DNA from: Anthopleura xanthogrammica
Taxonomy: Eukaryota > Cnidaria > Anthozoa > Actiniaria > Actiniidae
Direction of reading: 5' to 3'
Assembly (NCBI GenBank): GCA_964019055.1
Contig: OZ025216.1
Location: 8,343,914 to 8,407,913, forward strand
Length of the DNA stretch: 64,000 nucleotides
In this document: positions 1 through 13,856 of the stretch, piece after piece
Position numbering within the stretch: the first letter of the stretch is position 1
Layout of the letters: the number at the start of each line of letters is the position of its first letter
Notes under the pieces: generated by a model
The model's database searches: none
The model's input: only the letters and a program-made list of their open reading frames with translations
What the model was told of the DNA's origin: nothing
Made by a program: the position numbers and the translations under genes

Positions 1-3000
1 GAAAGGGTTGAGTAACGAGTTGACTCCAAGTAACGTGACTGGTACCCAGGTCCCCATAATGATGAATCCCTGGAGACTGGCAAATGTTTCTCCCACATCA
101 AATAGAACATCCATGAATCGATAAACATAGTAGAGGAAGAGAACAGTTGGAACCACGAAAAACAGAAAGTTTGTACACACGACAAGAGACAACCGCTTTG
201 CGAGTCGCGCTTCTCGCCGGATCGCCAAGTGCGCAGTTGACTTGCAAAAGAAGAAATATATGTATAGGTAGAGACCCACGCTGGCCACGTAGACTATCAC
301 AAATCCTATAGCGATGACAAGCGTGACTGTCGACGTGTCATCTAAAACACCTGTACTCTTATGGAAAGGCATTGTACACTGGAACCACTTGTGGTATTGA
401 AGCTCCTCTACTCCAAGTAGTGGGAGTACCGCGTAGGAGATACCAGAAGCCCAAATCAGTGCAGAAATCCCCAGCGAGTACTTGAATTGAAGTTTAGGCC
501 TTGGTCTGATGCAACGCACTATTGCAAGGTATCGTTCGATTGTCAATAACAGAGATATAAACACTGTTGTTGTCTGTCCTGTAGTGAACACAAATCCCAG
601 GTATGGACACATACTGATGTCATTTTTCATCATTTCCGTTGGTGTGACGGTCGATTCCGTAAAAGGATTAAACACAGCGATACCAACAGTGTATAATCCG
701 ATCAATACATCACTCATGGCCATGCTACAGATCAAGATGAATGATGCATTTGTTCGCAGAGCTTTTGACGTTATCACTACTAAAACTACTATGAGGTTGA
801 TCAAAAGTACGACAAGTCCCAGGGCGTACTGGATGTGAAACAGTCGCTTAGGAGTATCGTACAGTTGTTTGAAATACAGATAAGCAATCTCATTATCCTG
901 ACATTCCAACGACAGGCACAAACACTGAGGCGAAAACCCAAGTTTGACGAAATCGTAAGCTTTGTCGTAGGTAACTTCTTTATGATGGATGAAAAAAAAA
1001 TCTAACGTTACTGGACAAGAATTGTCTTCGATTGTACCATTGGTACTATCTGTAATATTCAAATCTGTTGAATCGCTTTCTTTGATTTCAGATGTTTTGA
1101 GTAAGGTACACTCAGTACAATGTGAGCTCCAAGTCACTCCACTCACTTCCTTGAGGCTGCGCAGTCGCAATAGGTTTTCATCCGGGACCCAGTGTTTATT
1201 GCCTGACACTAGAATGGTTTCCAGAGATGATAAGACCCCGGATGACCGAACGCGCCAGCTTTTGATGTCATTTTGTCGGAGATCACTGGAAAATAAAACC
1301 AAAGTATGAGTTGTCAATATGAATGATTTTTCTTTTTCTAGCATTTCTCGCTACAGTCCTCTTCTAGTAGATTATAGCTTACTCCAAGGAAAAACGGTGG
1401 TAAATCCGCTCGACTTAGTTTGTTTTCCACCCTCGAAATGAGCTGAGCAAATATTTGATTTTTTACGTTTACACGATTCGTTCATTATTAAAAATCACAT
1501 CGTATGTCTTTCTGTGTGCTTGGTCTTTTGGGATCCTATGGTAATGCAGATGGGTTGCATGTTTTAAGTTATTTGAACAACCAGTCGCAAAGCTCTAGGA
1601 AAACTGCAAGGCATATCTGACTGCCTATATTTCTTGTTCGAAAGCGAAGCTCAAGCGAGAAAACAAACTAGTTGTTGAGTGAGTGTGACGTCGCTTGAAT
1701 GTTTGACGTCCACCTATTGCATTAGTGCCAACAAAGTATTCAAAGTCTAGCAGTCACAGTTCACCGGAACTGGCGGTATTTAAAGTAGTTTTTGCACGAT
1801 TGGGAAGTGCACAGCACTTTAGAATGGTTTTTGCTTTGTTCAAAGACACTCAATACCGTCATAGATCCATGTCACCAACTCACAGCAGCAGTAGAGCAAT
1901 ACTTACAGTATTCGCAGTTTATTGAAGGTCTTGAAGGCTCCTTGGTCAATGATTTGGATGCCATTGTTACTCAAGGAACTGTAATAAGGAGATACAAAAC
2001 ATTACAAAGAGTAAGCGCCAGTCTGTATAATGTATATGGATCAGTGTCAACATGAGCCGAAAAGTCACTATATATAGCAGTTCTTTTATGAATGAGATGG
2101 TACGGTCACGGTACGGAAATGACGACACCCTTTGAGCCAATCACAGCGCGTGAGCTAATCGCTCAGCCAATGAAAATGCTCAGACGCAGTACTGTCACGG
2201 TCAAGCACGGCACGGCATTTGAGCAGATTTCGTATGAGTGTGAAAAGTCACGGCACATGGCACGGTCACGGCAAGGCGCGGTCCGTGCCGTACGTTTTTC
2301 ATAGTTATACGAAAACTGCTTCAGTCTGTACCGTGTGTTTTCCACAATCATACTAAATCTTCTTCAGTTATGGGCACAATCACTGCCGTCAGTGATGATA
2401 AGATGACGTCAGTGTAGGTATTAACATATTATGGTATGGATTTGTAACTTACAGTTTTTGAAGGTTTTCAAAGCCTTGAAAGGCATTCCTTGGTATTCTT
2501 TTAATACTGGAATTCTGAAGAGACCTGAAGAAGAAAATGTCAAAAAAGAATGTATGAAAGAATATAATTCTCGTAGTTTACACCGCGCCATGTTGGATTT
2601 ATTGTTCAAAAGATTTGCCCTTTTGTCAAAAGTAAATTAGAGGCTTTCGTGTGAGTATTTCCAATTTCTTGCCGCCCTTTTGTCGTTCTATGTCATCCAA
2701 CGTGGTCGTCATTTTATCATCTTTTCTCGCATTTATTTGTACTGTTGTGCACCGCGGCTGTTAGTGCGGGGGCCTGATAATCTTACACATTACTTATTAC
2801 TACCTCAACACACAAACATTTGGAAAAAGCCTTGAATTAAGACTCAAACGGACGGTTCTTACAATGAAAAATAATACTTTCAACGAGCTCACGAAACCAC
2901 TTCAACCACAAACTCAAGAGCACAGTTTTTACGTTCCCACAAAGAAGTTATCTCTACAAACCAAGATTGGAGATAAGAACCATGATTGTCTATATACCAC

Positions 3001-3268
3001 CTCCCATGCACTGCGGTAAAAACAGGATCCACTAATCTAATAATGAAGAATCGTGTTTTTAGTCTACTTACAGCGAATAAAGACCATGAGATAGGTTGTT
3101 TAAGGCAGGATCTGGAAGCTGATAAATCGCAGTACAGCGGGCGTGTATGTAGTTATTACTATCAACGGCACATGAACATGATGGCGTACACTCGGACCAT
3201 GCCAGACTGTCTTCTGAATATACTTGATGTAATAAGAAGTACATCATCCATAACGTCAGAACAAACAT
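1..3268 (-). CDS. Leucine-rich-repeat class A GPCR (LGR/relaxin-receptor or GRL101-like), 3' end outside window
   Basis: Four exons read on the minus strand: 3268-3072, 2524-2453, 1978-1907 and 1285-1 (continuing past the edge). All introns shown are phase 2 with GT-AG ends. Exon 1 gives a hydrophobic signal peptide (starts MFVLTLWMMYFLL) and an LRRNT cysteine cluster (CTPSCSC...C). Exons 2 and 3 are exactly 72 bp, one 24-residue LRR each, typical of LGR genes. The last exon finishes the LRRs (DLRQNDIKSW), a hinge (CLCLSLEC) and seven helices: TM2 with AMSDVLIGLY, TM3 ending IERYLAIV (DRY-type), ICL3 with ARLAKRLSLV, and TM7 VNSLLNPF. Cysteines in ECL1/TM3 (SMCPY) and ECL2 (FQCTM) fit the conserved disulfide. 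Only about four LRRs are present, fewer than the roughly ten of relaxin receptors. A splice-acceptor-like tract sits directly before the ATG, so a 5' UTR exon is likely. Ligand unknown. Confidence 0.9.
2092..2310. repeat. GC-rich inverted/iterated element inside LGR intron
   Basis: This segment of intron 2 of the LGR gene contains many copies of the word CACGG or its complement (for example GGTACGGTCACGGTACGG and GGCACATGGCACGGTCACGG). It stands out from the AT-rich intron. It is probably a non-autonomous DNA transposon remnant; no coding potential is evident. Confidence 0.4.
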
Positions 3269-3289
3269 CTGAAAAACAAGAACAGCTAC

Positions 3290-4424
3290 ATTAAGGGACT
3301 TGTTGTTTAGCTGCAGGGACAGAGTTGCAGATTTGTTCGTTGTTTTTGTTTAAATTGTCAAGACGCGTGTCAAGATGTACGTCCAAGGTACGCATAATTC
3401 ATACTCACTCCAAGTACACAAGGAAAAACTATCAACATCTATAGCCAAATGTCTAATACTCTCTCTTTGTAGCAGCCATAAAACTTGAATATGAAGCCAA
3501 TAAAAGATCAAATGTGCTATTCAAATATCTTCACGTTCAATGAGCTAATGGCCTTTCTGTTGACAATTTGATCATCAAAGATAAGATCGAAAAAAACATT
3601 AATGGCATTCAAAATCTATTCTATTCTTAACATGGAAACCAATTAAGCGTAGATGTTATGCTTTGCATCCAATATTATTACTTTCTTTAACGATATGGTA
3701 CATACCAATATTGATGGAACTCAAACAATCTTACTTCAAAGAGGTTTGAAATGGAAAAAAAAATTAAGCCGAAAATACTCTTCCTGTGACGACACAAATC
3801 AGACTTATAATGGACGTGCTTTTAGGTGATAATATGTAGCCTGTCTTTTTGTCTCCCTTGAAAAAAAAGGAGTGCACGATAGGTGTTTCAACAAAGACGA
3901 AACGCACGAGTAATCATCTTACCGTACAGAAACAAGCAGTACTTTCAGAAAACTTATTCTTTATAGCACTACTTGTTACCAAAGACTACGAAGAAGGTCC
4001 CTGAACTAGTTGACCGCGAGATATAAATACTCCACGAAGTGATCGATGATCACTCCTTTCGTGTGTCATTTCGATTTTTAAAATCCTTCATAATTGTGAG
4101 TGCTGGCTTTGTATTTGTACAGAATAAACTTTCTGGCGCTGGCTCCGGCAGTCCAGGAAATAAGTTTTAATGCTTTTAGTCAATAATATTTTCTTCTAGA
4201 CAAAACTAATCTCGTCTGTCAGTTTTATAACCATCACTCGATTTGAATACATCAGATAATGTAATCAACCTCCATCCAATCTTGGTAGCAATTTCAATGG
4301 CTTCAGCTTATGCTTTTGTTATCTCACTGGTTAACATTAATTTTTACTGGATTGTTTAGTTTTAAGGTTTTACTCGTTTGTTCAACAATTAACCTACACC
4401 GTTTCGAGTATTTTGAACTTATTT

Positions 4425-4464
<40 letters not shown>

Positions 4465-4673
4465 GTTAATAATCCATTGATAAAACTTATTAATAACAAA
4501 TTACACAATCTATAACAAGACAATTTATAACTATATTCGTATCTCTAAAAGTAGCAAAAGAAACAGTACTGATAAACATCAAAACGAGGTTAGGAGTCCT
4601 TGGCGAAAATATACCACTAGTTTCATCAAAACCTTATGCTTTAGATATAAGTTCAATCTTTAAAGAAAAAGAA

Positions 4674-4729
<56 letters not shown>

Positions 4730-7700
4730 TTATTGACTTTTATTGCTCGTGTTACATAGGAAGATGCTATGAATAGTATAACCAATTTGCTGAATAACAA
4801 TTTACAATAATGGGTATGCCCCTAGACTCTAATATATGATATATAAATATATTTTTGTAGTCTCTTCAACATCCTACAAGTTATTAGCGGCCCTTTAGAA
4901 CCATTCTATCCTTTTTTTTACATTTTAGTGAACAGCATTCTTATTAGCTGTAGTTACAAGCACATTTCGAGCAGCTAGCCATCCTGTTTAAACAGTCTCT
5001 GTACCATTTGATGAATGTCGTTGTCGCTTTTACTTTAGGATATCCATAATTAGTACTCGATACTGATGATGTGAGTTGAGTGTTTTGCGATGAAAGCATA
5101 CTCCAAGCACTATCCCTCTAGGATATACTAGTACTTAGTGAACCCACTTAAAAATAGCACGGAAAATGGTGCTATTCACGTCTTATATTATCATGTAGCT
5201 CAATGTGTCTTTGGCTCGAAAAGAGTATATCCGTCCATTTACTTCAGCGGAAATGCATTTCAAAAGGCACCCTCCATCGACGTAAAGACGACCTTACTAG
5301 TTTGGCGGATTTTTGTATTTATGGATTAATCCATGGTGTTTTCTACACTCTAGAAATATAGTTTCGTTATCAATTATAAAATCAGAGTCTTCTTAAAGAT
5401 CAATACTAACGTGGCCCACTGTCCATCGTCCTGTCCAATCAGTTATCGTTAAGCTTATCATATTTAACACCTGAAGTCTGGGTTTCTTCCACTCATTTAG
5501 CCATAGTTTTCCAATTTCATGTTTAATTTTGGTTACCCTGTTGCCAAACAGAGTTCATTATTATTATCATCATTTATTATTATTATTTATTATTATCATT
5601 ATCATTATCATCATCATCCTCTTCTTCATTATTACTATTATTAATATTATTATTATTATTATTTTTATTATTATTATTAAATGCTCATATATAGTTATTG
5701 TACTTATTTATATACTAATTAATCATTATTGTTTATTTATTTTTTTTTTTTTTTGGTAGCCTATTTTGTAGGGAAGTTCTTTCGTGTTTTCAGCCTCCCA
5801 TCTTAATTTTTTTAAATTTTTATTTCCAAACTTATCTATTGTATTTAGTGTTTCTATTGTGCTGTTAAATCATTAAAGTGAAGTAAAGTAAAGTTGTAAT
5901 TGTTAACTATAGTCTGTGCCTCATTATATATTTTTGGTAATGGTATAAAGACAAAAAAATTTCCATCTCATCGCGATGAAATATCCGGCTTCAAATCGCT
6001 GTTATTTTCTTTCATTTCCCCCCACGTATTTCAGTATTACTTCTTGTAATTTTCCCTTATTTTTAACACTGGCTAATTGCATTTTTTCTTTTGCATTTCC
6101 TATGACAGAGTATGTAGTAATAATATAAGATGATCGTGTGGTAATGATCCAACTAAAACAACTTCATTCTAAACAGCTAATCGTTTGCATGACGTTTTGA
6201 AAAATTCATGAATTTGTCAGTAAATAATTACCAGTCTTACCAGAAGTCCATAACTATAGTTGTGTACTTCTGATCTTACACATAGCAAGATAGAAAAAAT
6301 ACAACCAACGAATAACGATATAGAATATCCTAAAGATTGTAGCGAGTTAATCGACTACTCAGTACGAAGTAGTAGTAGTAGTAGTAGTCGGGAAATATTT
6401 CAGTTCGCCTAATTGTGTATGGTAGCAGCGGGTTGCTGGTTCATGTCGTGTAATTTGTAATGCTTGCTAATTAAAGTGAACAGAGCTTATAGGATTAGGG
6501 ATTAGATGGTATAATATTTTTTTGTTTTGAGAAGAAGAAATACTCGTTTAGCTCCAATTTTTGCGATTTGAAATCACTGAAAGTGTTTTTTAGACCGATA
6601 AGGACAAAGATATCTATCACTATTGTCTGCCAAGCTAATTTCACCGATACACCTGCTTCTGTATTAGTTTTAATATGTTAATAGTTGAGTTTCTGTTAGC
6701 GGCCTTGTTTAATGAAAATGAAACTACATCATTCAACTCATACACTTGCCTCTCAACGCAAAACCAATCGTACAACGTCAAATATGTTAGCTTAAGTTAA
6801 GTTTTAAATTTTTTTACGTCTACCTTAAATCCGTGAATCCCTGTGCTGCACTTTAAAAGATCAGCATTCAGATCTGTTGAACGATCCAGCTGACTCGGCT
6901 TCCGCAACCAGGATCTTAAGCCGTCTGAGGCAAAACTAAAAACGATCACTTAAAAGCACGCGCATGCGTACTGACCGTATGACGTGATATGGAACCAACC
7001 ATTTTGATTGGTGGTTAATGGCTAACGATCAATTACACATACTGGACGAAGATTGATTGCTACAGACCTATATATATGGCGGTTTTTAGAGGATAAAAAC
7101 GAGATAAAAACTAATACACTATGCGAAGAAAAATATGAAAAATATCTAGAAGGCATGTTCTCTGGCAGGAATGATTTTGAGGAGAAAACATTTCCTCAAC
7201 CAATACAAACCACATTCATCACAAAACAATTCGAGTAAACCACACATGAATTATGAATAACTGTTCATAAACCGGCTGCTGTTCAATTGAGGGTCGATTG
7301 ACCAAAATAGGCTTGAATAAAGAGGTGACAAATGGATGGAGCCGAAATATCGACGCACCAGGGTGAATGAATAATACTTGAAAGCAGTGGATTGAAATGA
7401 TTGAGACGCCAGCTAGACTGCTTGGCAATGATTACATTGTCTATCACTAGCTGCGAAGAGAATCGTTTTCTTAACTATCAATAGAACGCGGTAGCGAAAA
7501 AAAAAAAAAAAAAAAGGAGCGAAAACCATTAAACGACGTGGTGGGAACAAATAACTTACGATAGTTTAAATATACCTTTTCCATTGGATTTTTCTAGAAT
7601 TCCTAGAATTTCTTCTCATTTCTCTTTTACAGCCAAAGCCGCATAGCGGGGGATCTTAAGTTTACTGTCTCTTAGTTTGGCTTTCAGAACTTCATCCAAT

Positions 7701-8800
7701 CATTATGTTCGCAATCATGGGTTGATTAAAGCACAGAGACTACAAGTCGGTGTGCAGGGTCGATGGTTTGTTTATTTACTACCCCCATTCATTTGTCAAA
7801 GAAAAAAATTGATGATGAAGAAGAACGACCGAGCATCATGTTTTGTCTCAGTTGAACATCATAAACGGCATCTTGTATTTTTTTCCCTTCGTATTTCCGC
7901 GGTACAACACGAAACTACTGATAATAATGGAAGGTAGTAGGATTAATCAACATGTCCCTGGTGAACGGAGCGGGATAGAGATGTACTTGTTTATCAAGAA
8001 GATAGCACCCGCTACGACCAAAAATCGACAAGACGTTATGACACAATTCCGTCATGTTCATGAGCCGGCTGTAAATTATGCGAAAACGCTAAAAAAAAAA
8101 TTGTTTCCGCAAAAGGAAATATGTCTAAGAAATGCAATTCGAAGAAACGTAGCCCGGTGGAAAAAAAACCAGTCCAAATCAATCAGAATTTTCCGATTAG
8201 AACAATTAAAAATTTAAGCACTAATGGCCAATTTTTATTTAGTTAGCTCTAGCTCCGATTGTATTAATTTGTTTGAAGAATAGTTAAGTCATAATTATTA
8301 CCTTAACTGGCTCAATTCCCGAGTAATATGTACTGGTAGTTGTATTACCAATGAAGAAGATTAAGCTGTTATCCCTCAGTCACAACGGACCCGTCTTGCT
8401 TGGGTCGGCGTAAATTGTGGTAATGATAAAGCAGTTTCTGGTATGTTTGTTAAATCTGGCGGTTTCTTTTGGGTTGGTTCAGAAACGTGACACCATAACA
8501 ATTAAGATAACGTTACATAAGGCCAACAATCCAAACCTCAAATCATAAGTGCATCTACTAGCCAAAACACGAGCAATCATCTACGAAAAACTATAAATCA
8601 AACCACACCATGCTGTCTGTTTGGAACCCTCACTGGCGCTCTATTGGTGCCGACTTTACGAAAGATAATATATAAATGGTCTAGAGAGTTTACTAGGGTT
8701 ACAAGAACCTTAAAAACAGCGAGTAGGCGACCTAAAGTAATATTTCCTGAGTGTATCGAATAATGTCTTCTGATCTGACATTCTACTCTCTGGTGTAGTT
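3290..8800. other. Gene-poor spacer with simple repeats
   Basis: No exon with convincing splice sites or protein similarity was recognised. The stretch holds trinucleotide runs of the TAA/TTA type at about 4426-4463, 4676-4730 and 5558-5690, a short AGT run near 6366-6388, and A- and T-homopolymers (about 7497-7516 and 5742-5754). Short open frames such as 7053-7238 and 7843-8217 lack recognisable domains and are probably chance. Confidence 0.5.
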
Positions 8801-8812
8801 ACTATAATAACA

Positions 8813-9150
8813 CGATGATGATGATCATGATGATCATGATGATGATGGTGATGATGATGATGATGAAGATGATGAAGATGATGATGATGATGATGATGAT
8901 GATGAAGATGACGACGACGACGACGACGACGATGATGAAAGATAATGATGATCATGGTGGTGGCCAGGTGATACTGACGTTGAGGCTATTGATGACGATG
9001 AATGAAAGATGATGATGATGATGATAATAATGATAATGGTGGTCGAGATACTGATGTTGCTGCTGTTGATCTGATGGCGATGAATATGAACTGATGATGA
9101 TAATAATGACGATGATGGTCGATGATGATTATGTTGATAATGATGGCGCT
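8813..9150. repeat. Imperfect GAT/ATG trinucleotide microsatellite
   Basis: The tract is dominated by GATGAT runs with interspersed GAC, GAA and GGT triplets. It is degenerate compared with the perfect arrays further right, so it looks older. Methionine-rich or histidine-rich frames over it are repeat read-through. Confidence 0.85.
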
Positions 9151-9194
9151 ATTGCGATTGTGACATCACATGCCAGTAGAGTTTGTTAGGTCTT

Positions 9195-9310
9195 TCCCTC
9201 CCTTGATTTAAGGTTTTTTTCTCCAGGTACCGGTACGTTCTCCGATTTTCCTCCCTCGACATAAATTCGACCAACTAAATTCCAATTCAATCTGTGAGTT
9301 GGCCATGCAT
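9195..9310 (+). mobile_element. Fragment of tRNA-derived SINE (plus orientation, 3' part)
   Basis: The words CTCCAGGTACCGG and TCTCCGATTTTCCTCCCTC are the reverse complement of the conserved tail (GAGGGAGGAAAACC...GGAGAA) of the SINE copies at 13857, 17803, 23655 and 26996. The tRNA-like head is missing. Confidence 0.5.
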
Positions 9311-10671
9311 GCCTCGACTTTGATCATCGATAAAATTTGAAATTGCCCTAGAAAACTAGCACTATGATGTCACATCAAAAACAATCTGTTGTTTTTAACG
9401 CTGAGGATCATAGTCGCCAAAGGGGACAAAATAGCAGCAACACAAATGAAATCATAATAATAAAATTCGGTTTATGAGGTGGTGAAAAGTGAAAACAGCT
9501 AAATATTACTCAAAAGATCTCTAACGAAAGAAGATTTAGCCTACATTTCTATTATTCTTGCCCATGAAGACAAGCTGTGACGTCATAGCGTCTAGGGCAT
9601 GCGCAGTTGTAAAGGTTTATGTTGTCGGTGATAATGAATGCTGCTGTTGTTCAAAGAATTTTCGTCGGAAATTTTGAAAAATGATCCCTAACAAGTCAAA
9701 AAATTCGCAAGTTTCATCCCTAAATGGTACAAAATGACGCTAATTTTACCGATTTTATTTAGTATTTTTCCGTTTGAACCCCTAAAAGGTACCAAATAAC
9801 TAAACTAACCATTAAAAGATACGATAAGCACCCCCGCCCTTTTCATATGCATCAGCAGCTGACCCTGATGAACAAATAACGACGAAGTAAAAACATCTTT
9901 TTGATATCAAAATACTCGATCATATCTATCAAAGAACCGGACATAACCTGGATTATACTTACTGACAAGGATGTACGATCGAATGCTTGCAGATCATTAA
10001 TTCATCTATCATTTTGAAATAATTAATTTTCTTGTCGTTAATCATCTCGCCTGTTTTTGATATATTCTTGCTGTTATTATATAGTGATTAAAAACCTACT
10101 TTTGGATCCCGGTGACAAGAAATGAAAAAAAGGAAATGAAATAAACGCTGATATTCAGACGAACGAGTTGAATGATGAAGGCGCGAGGTTACCAATATTG
10201 AATTTATTTTCATTTCCTTTCTCGTTCTATATTCCATTTATTCGGTTAACCGGATGTGTTTGATCTTAGTGGCTTTTGACAGTGGATTTTAGGCTGATAA
10301 TCTTAATGCACTTCGTTCATAATGTTTTCTACTCGGCTGTTTTACATTGCATTATCAATCAATGACATAAAAATATTCTTCCAAGCTTGAAACAAAAAAT
10401 GGATCAGCCCTACTTTACCCTGGCTAGAATTGAGAGGCAATCAGTTACAATTTCTGTTATTTGTATTTAAAAATCACGAGTTATTTTGATTAACACGAAA
10501 CAGCCGGGATTTTATCTGTTTTCGAGTGTTCACTACTAACATAACGAGCACCAACAGCTGTCGGACTCACTAGAAAGTCATAAACCAGAAGAAAAAAAGA
10601 TGTAGACTGAACTGAGCTGTGAAGTGTGAACTATGTATTCTCCACGACTGTTGAATCATGAGTAAAAACCA

Positions 10672-10716
10672 ACTTTTATTTACTGGCAGTACGGCGTACT
10701 GCCAGTAAATAAAAGT
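10672..10716. repeat. Perfect 21-bp hairpin with 3-nt loop
   Basis: Left arm 10672-10692 (ACTTTTATTTACTGGCAGTAC) and right arm 10696-10716 are exact reverse complements around the loop GGC. It could be a transposon terminal pair joined end to end, or the fold of a small RNA. Nothing in the flanks decides this. Confidence 0.85.
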
Positions 10717-11414
10717 GCAAAAATAATGCAAAACTCTTCTGCTTTTAGAGAGAAGTATTCTTCGTTTGCACATGACGTCATAAATGCCATGTTGAAAGAA
10801 TTTGAGAAAAGATTTTTCAATGAATTCTTTCATTATATCATCCAACATGGCGACCATGGCTTTTGTTATTTTGCTTCCTTTGTAATCATTGCAAACCAAG
10901 AATTATAACCTATATGTGTGGACAAAATTGCCGACCCTGACACAACTACTAATCAATGCTTTAAAAAATATTCAATAAGGTAATTCTATGGTAAAACTTG
11001 TTAAAAAAGTCTGGTTGCCTAGTATCTTTCAAAACAAAACCAACCGTCCGAGCGCGCGAAATTTGGGTTATACCAGGGCTGGCGGCAAAACAGCCAAACG
11101 TGCTGTGGTTGGCTGAAACAAAATTCACCGCTCAGCTGGAATGGGGTTTACTGACAACTGACAAATAGTACCTTCGTATCGGACGTCTGCTGGCAACTAG
11201 TGACAAAAAGCCTAGAATTTAACTGACAACTGACAAATAAGCGAAATTCTAACTCGGACACTGAACTGACAGCTCAACTCCCATCAGACAGACCTTATGT
11301 TAGTATTTAGTATTTGTAGACATTGACCTTCATTTCAAAGAGCTATAGTCATATTATGTCTAGAATATTGTACTGATTGAATTTCTTTTTTTAGTAAAAT
11401 AAAATAACTAGTTT

Positions 11415-11870
11415 CTGGGAAAAAATATTAGCGAATCAGAATCGAGAAAACTTGCAAAACTGAGGTGTCATCCTTTGTAGCCCCGCGACTCGGGAAACGG
11501 TTATTTCTTTACTATATTTTTCCACTCAATAATGAATATCATACTTACTAAATGTATACAAAATATCAGAAACCTCTCCTGGAAATCTAGATTTATCTCA
11601 GATATCGATAAAAAAACATTTGTGGTAAAGTCAATAAGCCAGTTCACAGTTTAAGAAACGTTTTCAGTGCGCATGTGATTTTATCCCGAATTTCTCACCT
11701 TCTTTTGTTTAAGCCTGCTTTTCTTTTTGATCAAACAAAAGGAGGTGAGAAATTCGGGATAAAATCACATGCGCACTGAAAACGTTTCTTAAACTGTGAA
11801 CTGGCTTATTTTCACAGGCTTCATGACGCCTCAGTTTTGCAGTGACGTCATTTGTACTACACTATTTAAG
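11415..11870 (+). mobile_element. Dispersed repeat, copy 1 (inverted relative to 14560-14845), interrupted by a hairpin element
   Basis: The left part (for example ATGAATATCATACTTACTAAA, through AGATTTATCTCAG) and the right part (GGCTTCATGACGCCTCAGTTTTGCAGTG) both reappear in reverse complement between about 14560 and 14845. There they are joined without the 11633-11810 hairpin. The family is therefore a dispersed non-coding element with a later insertion in this copy. Confidence 0.7.
11633..11810. mobile_element. Foldback element with 77-bp arms, nested in another repeat
   Basis: The left arm (11633-11710) and right arm (11734-11810) are reverse complements with one mismatch, separated by about 23 bp. 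The element begins AATAAGCCAGTTCACAG and ends with its complement. It is a MITE-like hairpin, likely recent given the near identity of its arms. Confidence 0.8.
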
Positions 11871-12091
11871 ATCAGCTGGAGGCATTACAAGATTCACTCG
11901 GAGGAGACGTGTGGGATTCTTGTTGCTCGCATCTGCATGGAAATTTTGTTTTTATGTTTTCAAGTTCGAGAATATTTATTGAGCACTTAGTAAAACTGTG
12001 AACATAAGTGGCGATCTTTGCTCTCCTGACCATCAAAGTGTGCGATGAAAATGAAGTAAGAAGCACAACGTATCGTCATTAGATCTTCTAA

Positions 12092-12392
12092 CACTATTTT
12101 CGACTTCGTGCACTCTAAAAACAATCGGTGAAATCAAATTTTGTACGGAAAATTTTAACATCTTTAGAATTTGAACAAAACATGCTTGTATTTCATTGTT
12201 GTTGAACAATAGTTGTAGTAGTCAGGTCATAATTTCAGTATACGTAAGTGTTGTGTATTGGTATGGCCCGACTTGTTGTTAATCACAACAATGAAATACA
12301 AGCATCTTTTGTTCAAATTCTAAAGATGTTGAAATTTCGTACAATCTTTGATCTCATCTATTGTTTTTTTAGTGCACGAATTCGAAAATAGT
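12092..12392. mobile_element. Foldback element with arms of about 110 bp
   Basis: The left arm begins CACTATTTTCGACTTCGTGCA at 12092. It pairs with 12282-12392, which ends TGCACGAATTCGAAAATAGTG. Arms show several mismatches, so the element is older than the one at 11633. The spacer of about 80 bp shows no coding signal. Confidence 0.75.
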
Positions 12393-13856
12393 GATAAAGC
12401 AAAAACGTCTATTGTCAATGAAGTCTTTTTAGCGTTGTTTATGTAGATCTTCTAAAATAATTAGTGGGAGTTTACTTGGCCGGTGAAAAAACTTGTCAAA
12501 CTAATAGCTAGTAGTAGACTCTAAATCCATTGTTTTCTCTTGTTCTTTATCAACTAGTACTAACTAAATAGTCATCTTTCTTTTACAAGCTAAATAACAT
12601 CACTCTATTTTGAATCATTTTTTGTCAAAAACCTTAAATATTTTTTTAAAAAGACAAAGAAAATGAAAAAAAAAAACAACTCACAACAAAACGTCTTTGT
12701 TCAGTGTTATTGGAATATCGGATGGGAAATGAAAATTGAGTGGGTAGTTGTTTTGTCGAACTGCAGGAAATTAAAAACGATACTTATATGAATTGATAAG
12801 CTTTTCCTGGCGCACGGGAAAACAACACGCATCACCCACGTGGTTATTAGCTTCGAAATGCTCAACTTCTAGGATCCAAAGTAGGTTTGAAGTACCTCGT
12901 AAGAGGTTATTATGATAAGGTACTGATTGGTTAAGTGATCTGACACACTAACTAACATATATATTAATCAGGAATCATGCTTGAATCACGTCTTCCACAT
13001 AAAGTTTCTTTTTTTTTTTTTGGAAATTTAAGAATAATGAGCTGTTTTTGTGTTTTGATAGTACGGAATCATGAATCATTGAAATTCCTTCAATACCAGA
13101 TATTATCAGGGTTACACTCCATTGTTTTCAAACAATTGTTTTAAGTCGAGGCATTTGGGTCAACAATACAGTAAATGTATAGAAACTGACCCTAACGCCA
13201 AGACTTCAAAGTGTACCTACTGTTCTACTATTATCTTATCTATACTCGTTAAACGACTCTAAGTGCAGTTTGTTCAGCTTATTTACAATTCAAAGATAAG
13301 CCGTTATCAATGGCGTAGCTGGAGGGCTGCATGAAGCGCGCAATACAAGTTTCGGCGCCAAAATGTCTTTCAAATCCGCAGAAAGTTTTGCAGTATGAGC
13401 CATCGAGGGAAATTGTTAAGTCACAAAGTGCTTTACTACATGTTATTAATCTCTCTACCCTAATGGTAATTATAAATTATCCACCCCTTTGCCATTAAAC
13501 TGAACCTCTGACATCATAACGGACTTCTTGTGGCTCGTCATTTCTTGTTTAAACCCCTTTTATCCCAACAGACATGAAAATAATCCCTTGCTAGCAACTT
13601 AAAATGTCACCACCTACTGACCGAAATTGAGTTTAGTTTTGCGATGGATTCTAGATAGCACTGACACTGCTCGAGGGGTAGTAAAAGCTAAACACAATTT
13701 TGACTGATGTTCCCGGAACGAACGAATGATTCATTTGACTGCACTTTGAAATACGTGACGGACAAAAATGATCGACGTTCCTTGTTTCAGGGACATATTA
13801 AAGATCTTGATATTAGTTGATTATAAAGATGCTCGTACTCCCAACAACTCATACGC

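Larger units (their letters stand above)
9311..13850. other. Gene-poor spacer with hairpin elements
   Basis: No supportable coding exon. Three foldback structures stand out and are listed separately (10672-10716, 11633-11810, 12092-12392). A short local repeat of ACTGACAACTGACAAATA occurs twice near 11150-11240. Confidence 0.5.

Noticed and set aside
7843..8217. Lys-rich 124-codon open frame
   Set aside because: No domain similarity recognised, AT-rich composition and homopolymer runs favour chance; overlapping frames are equally open.
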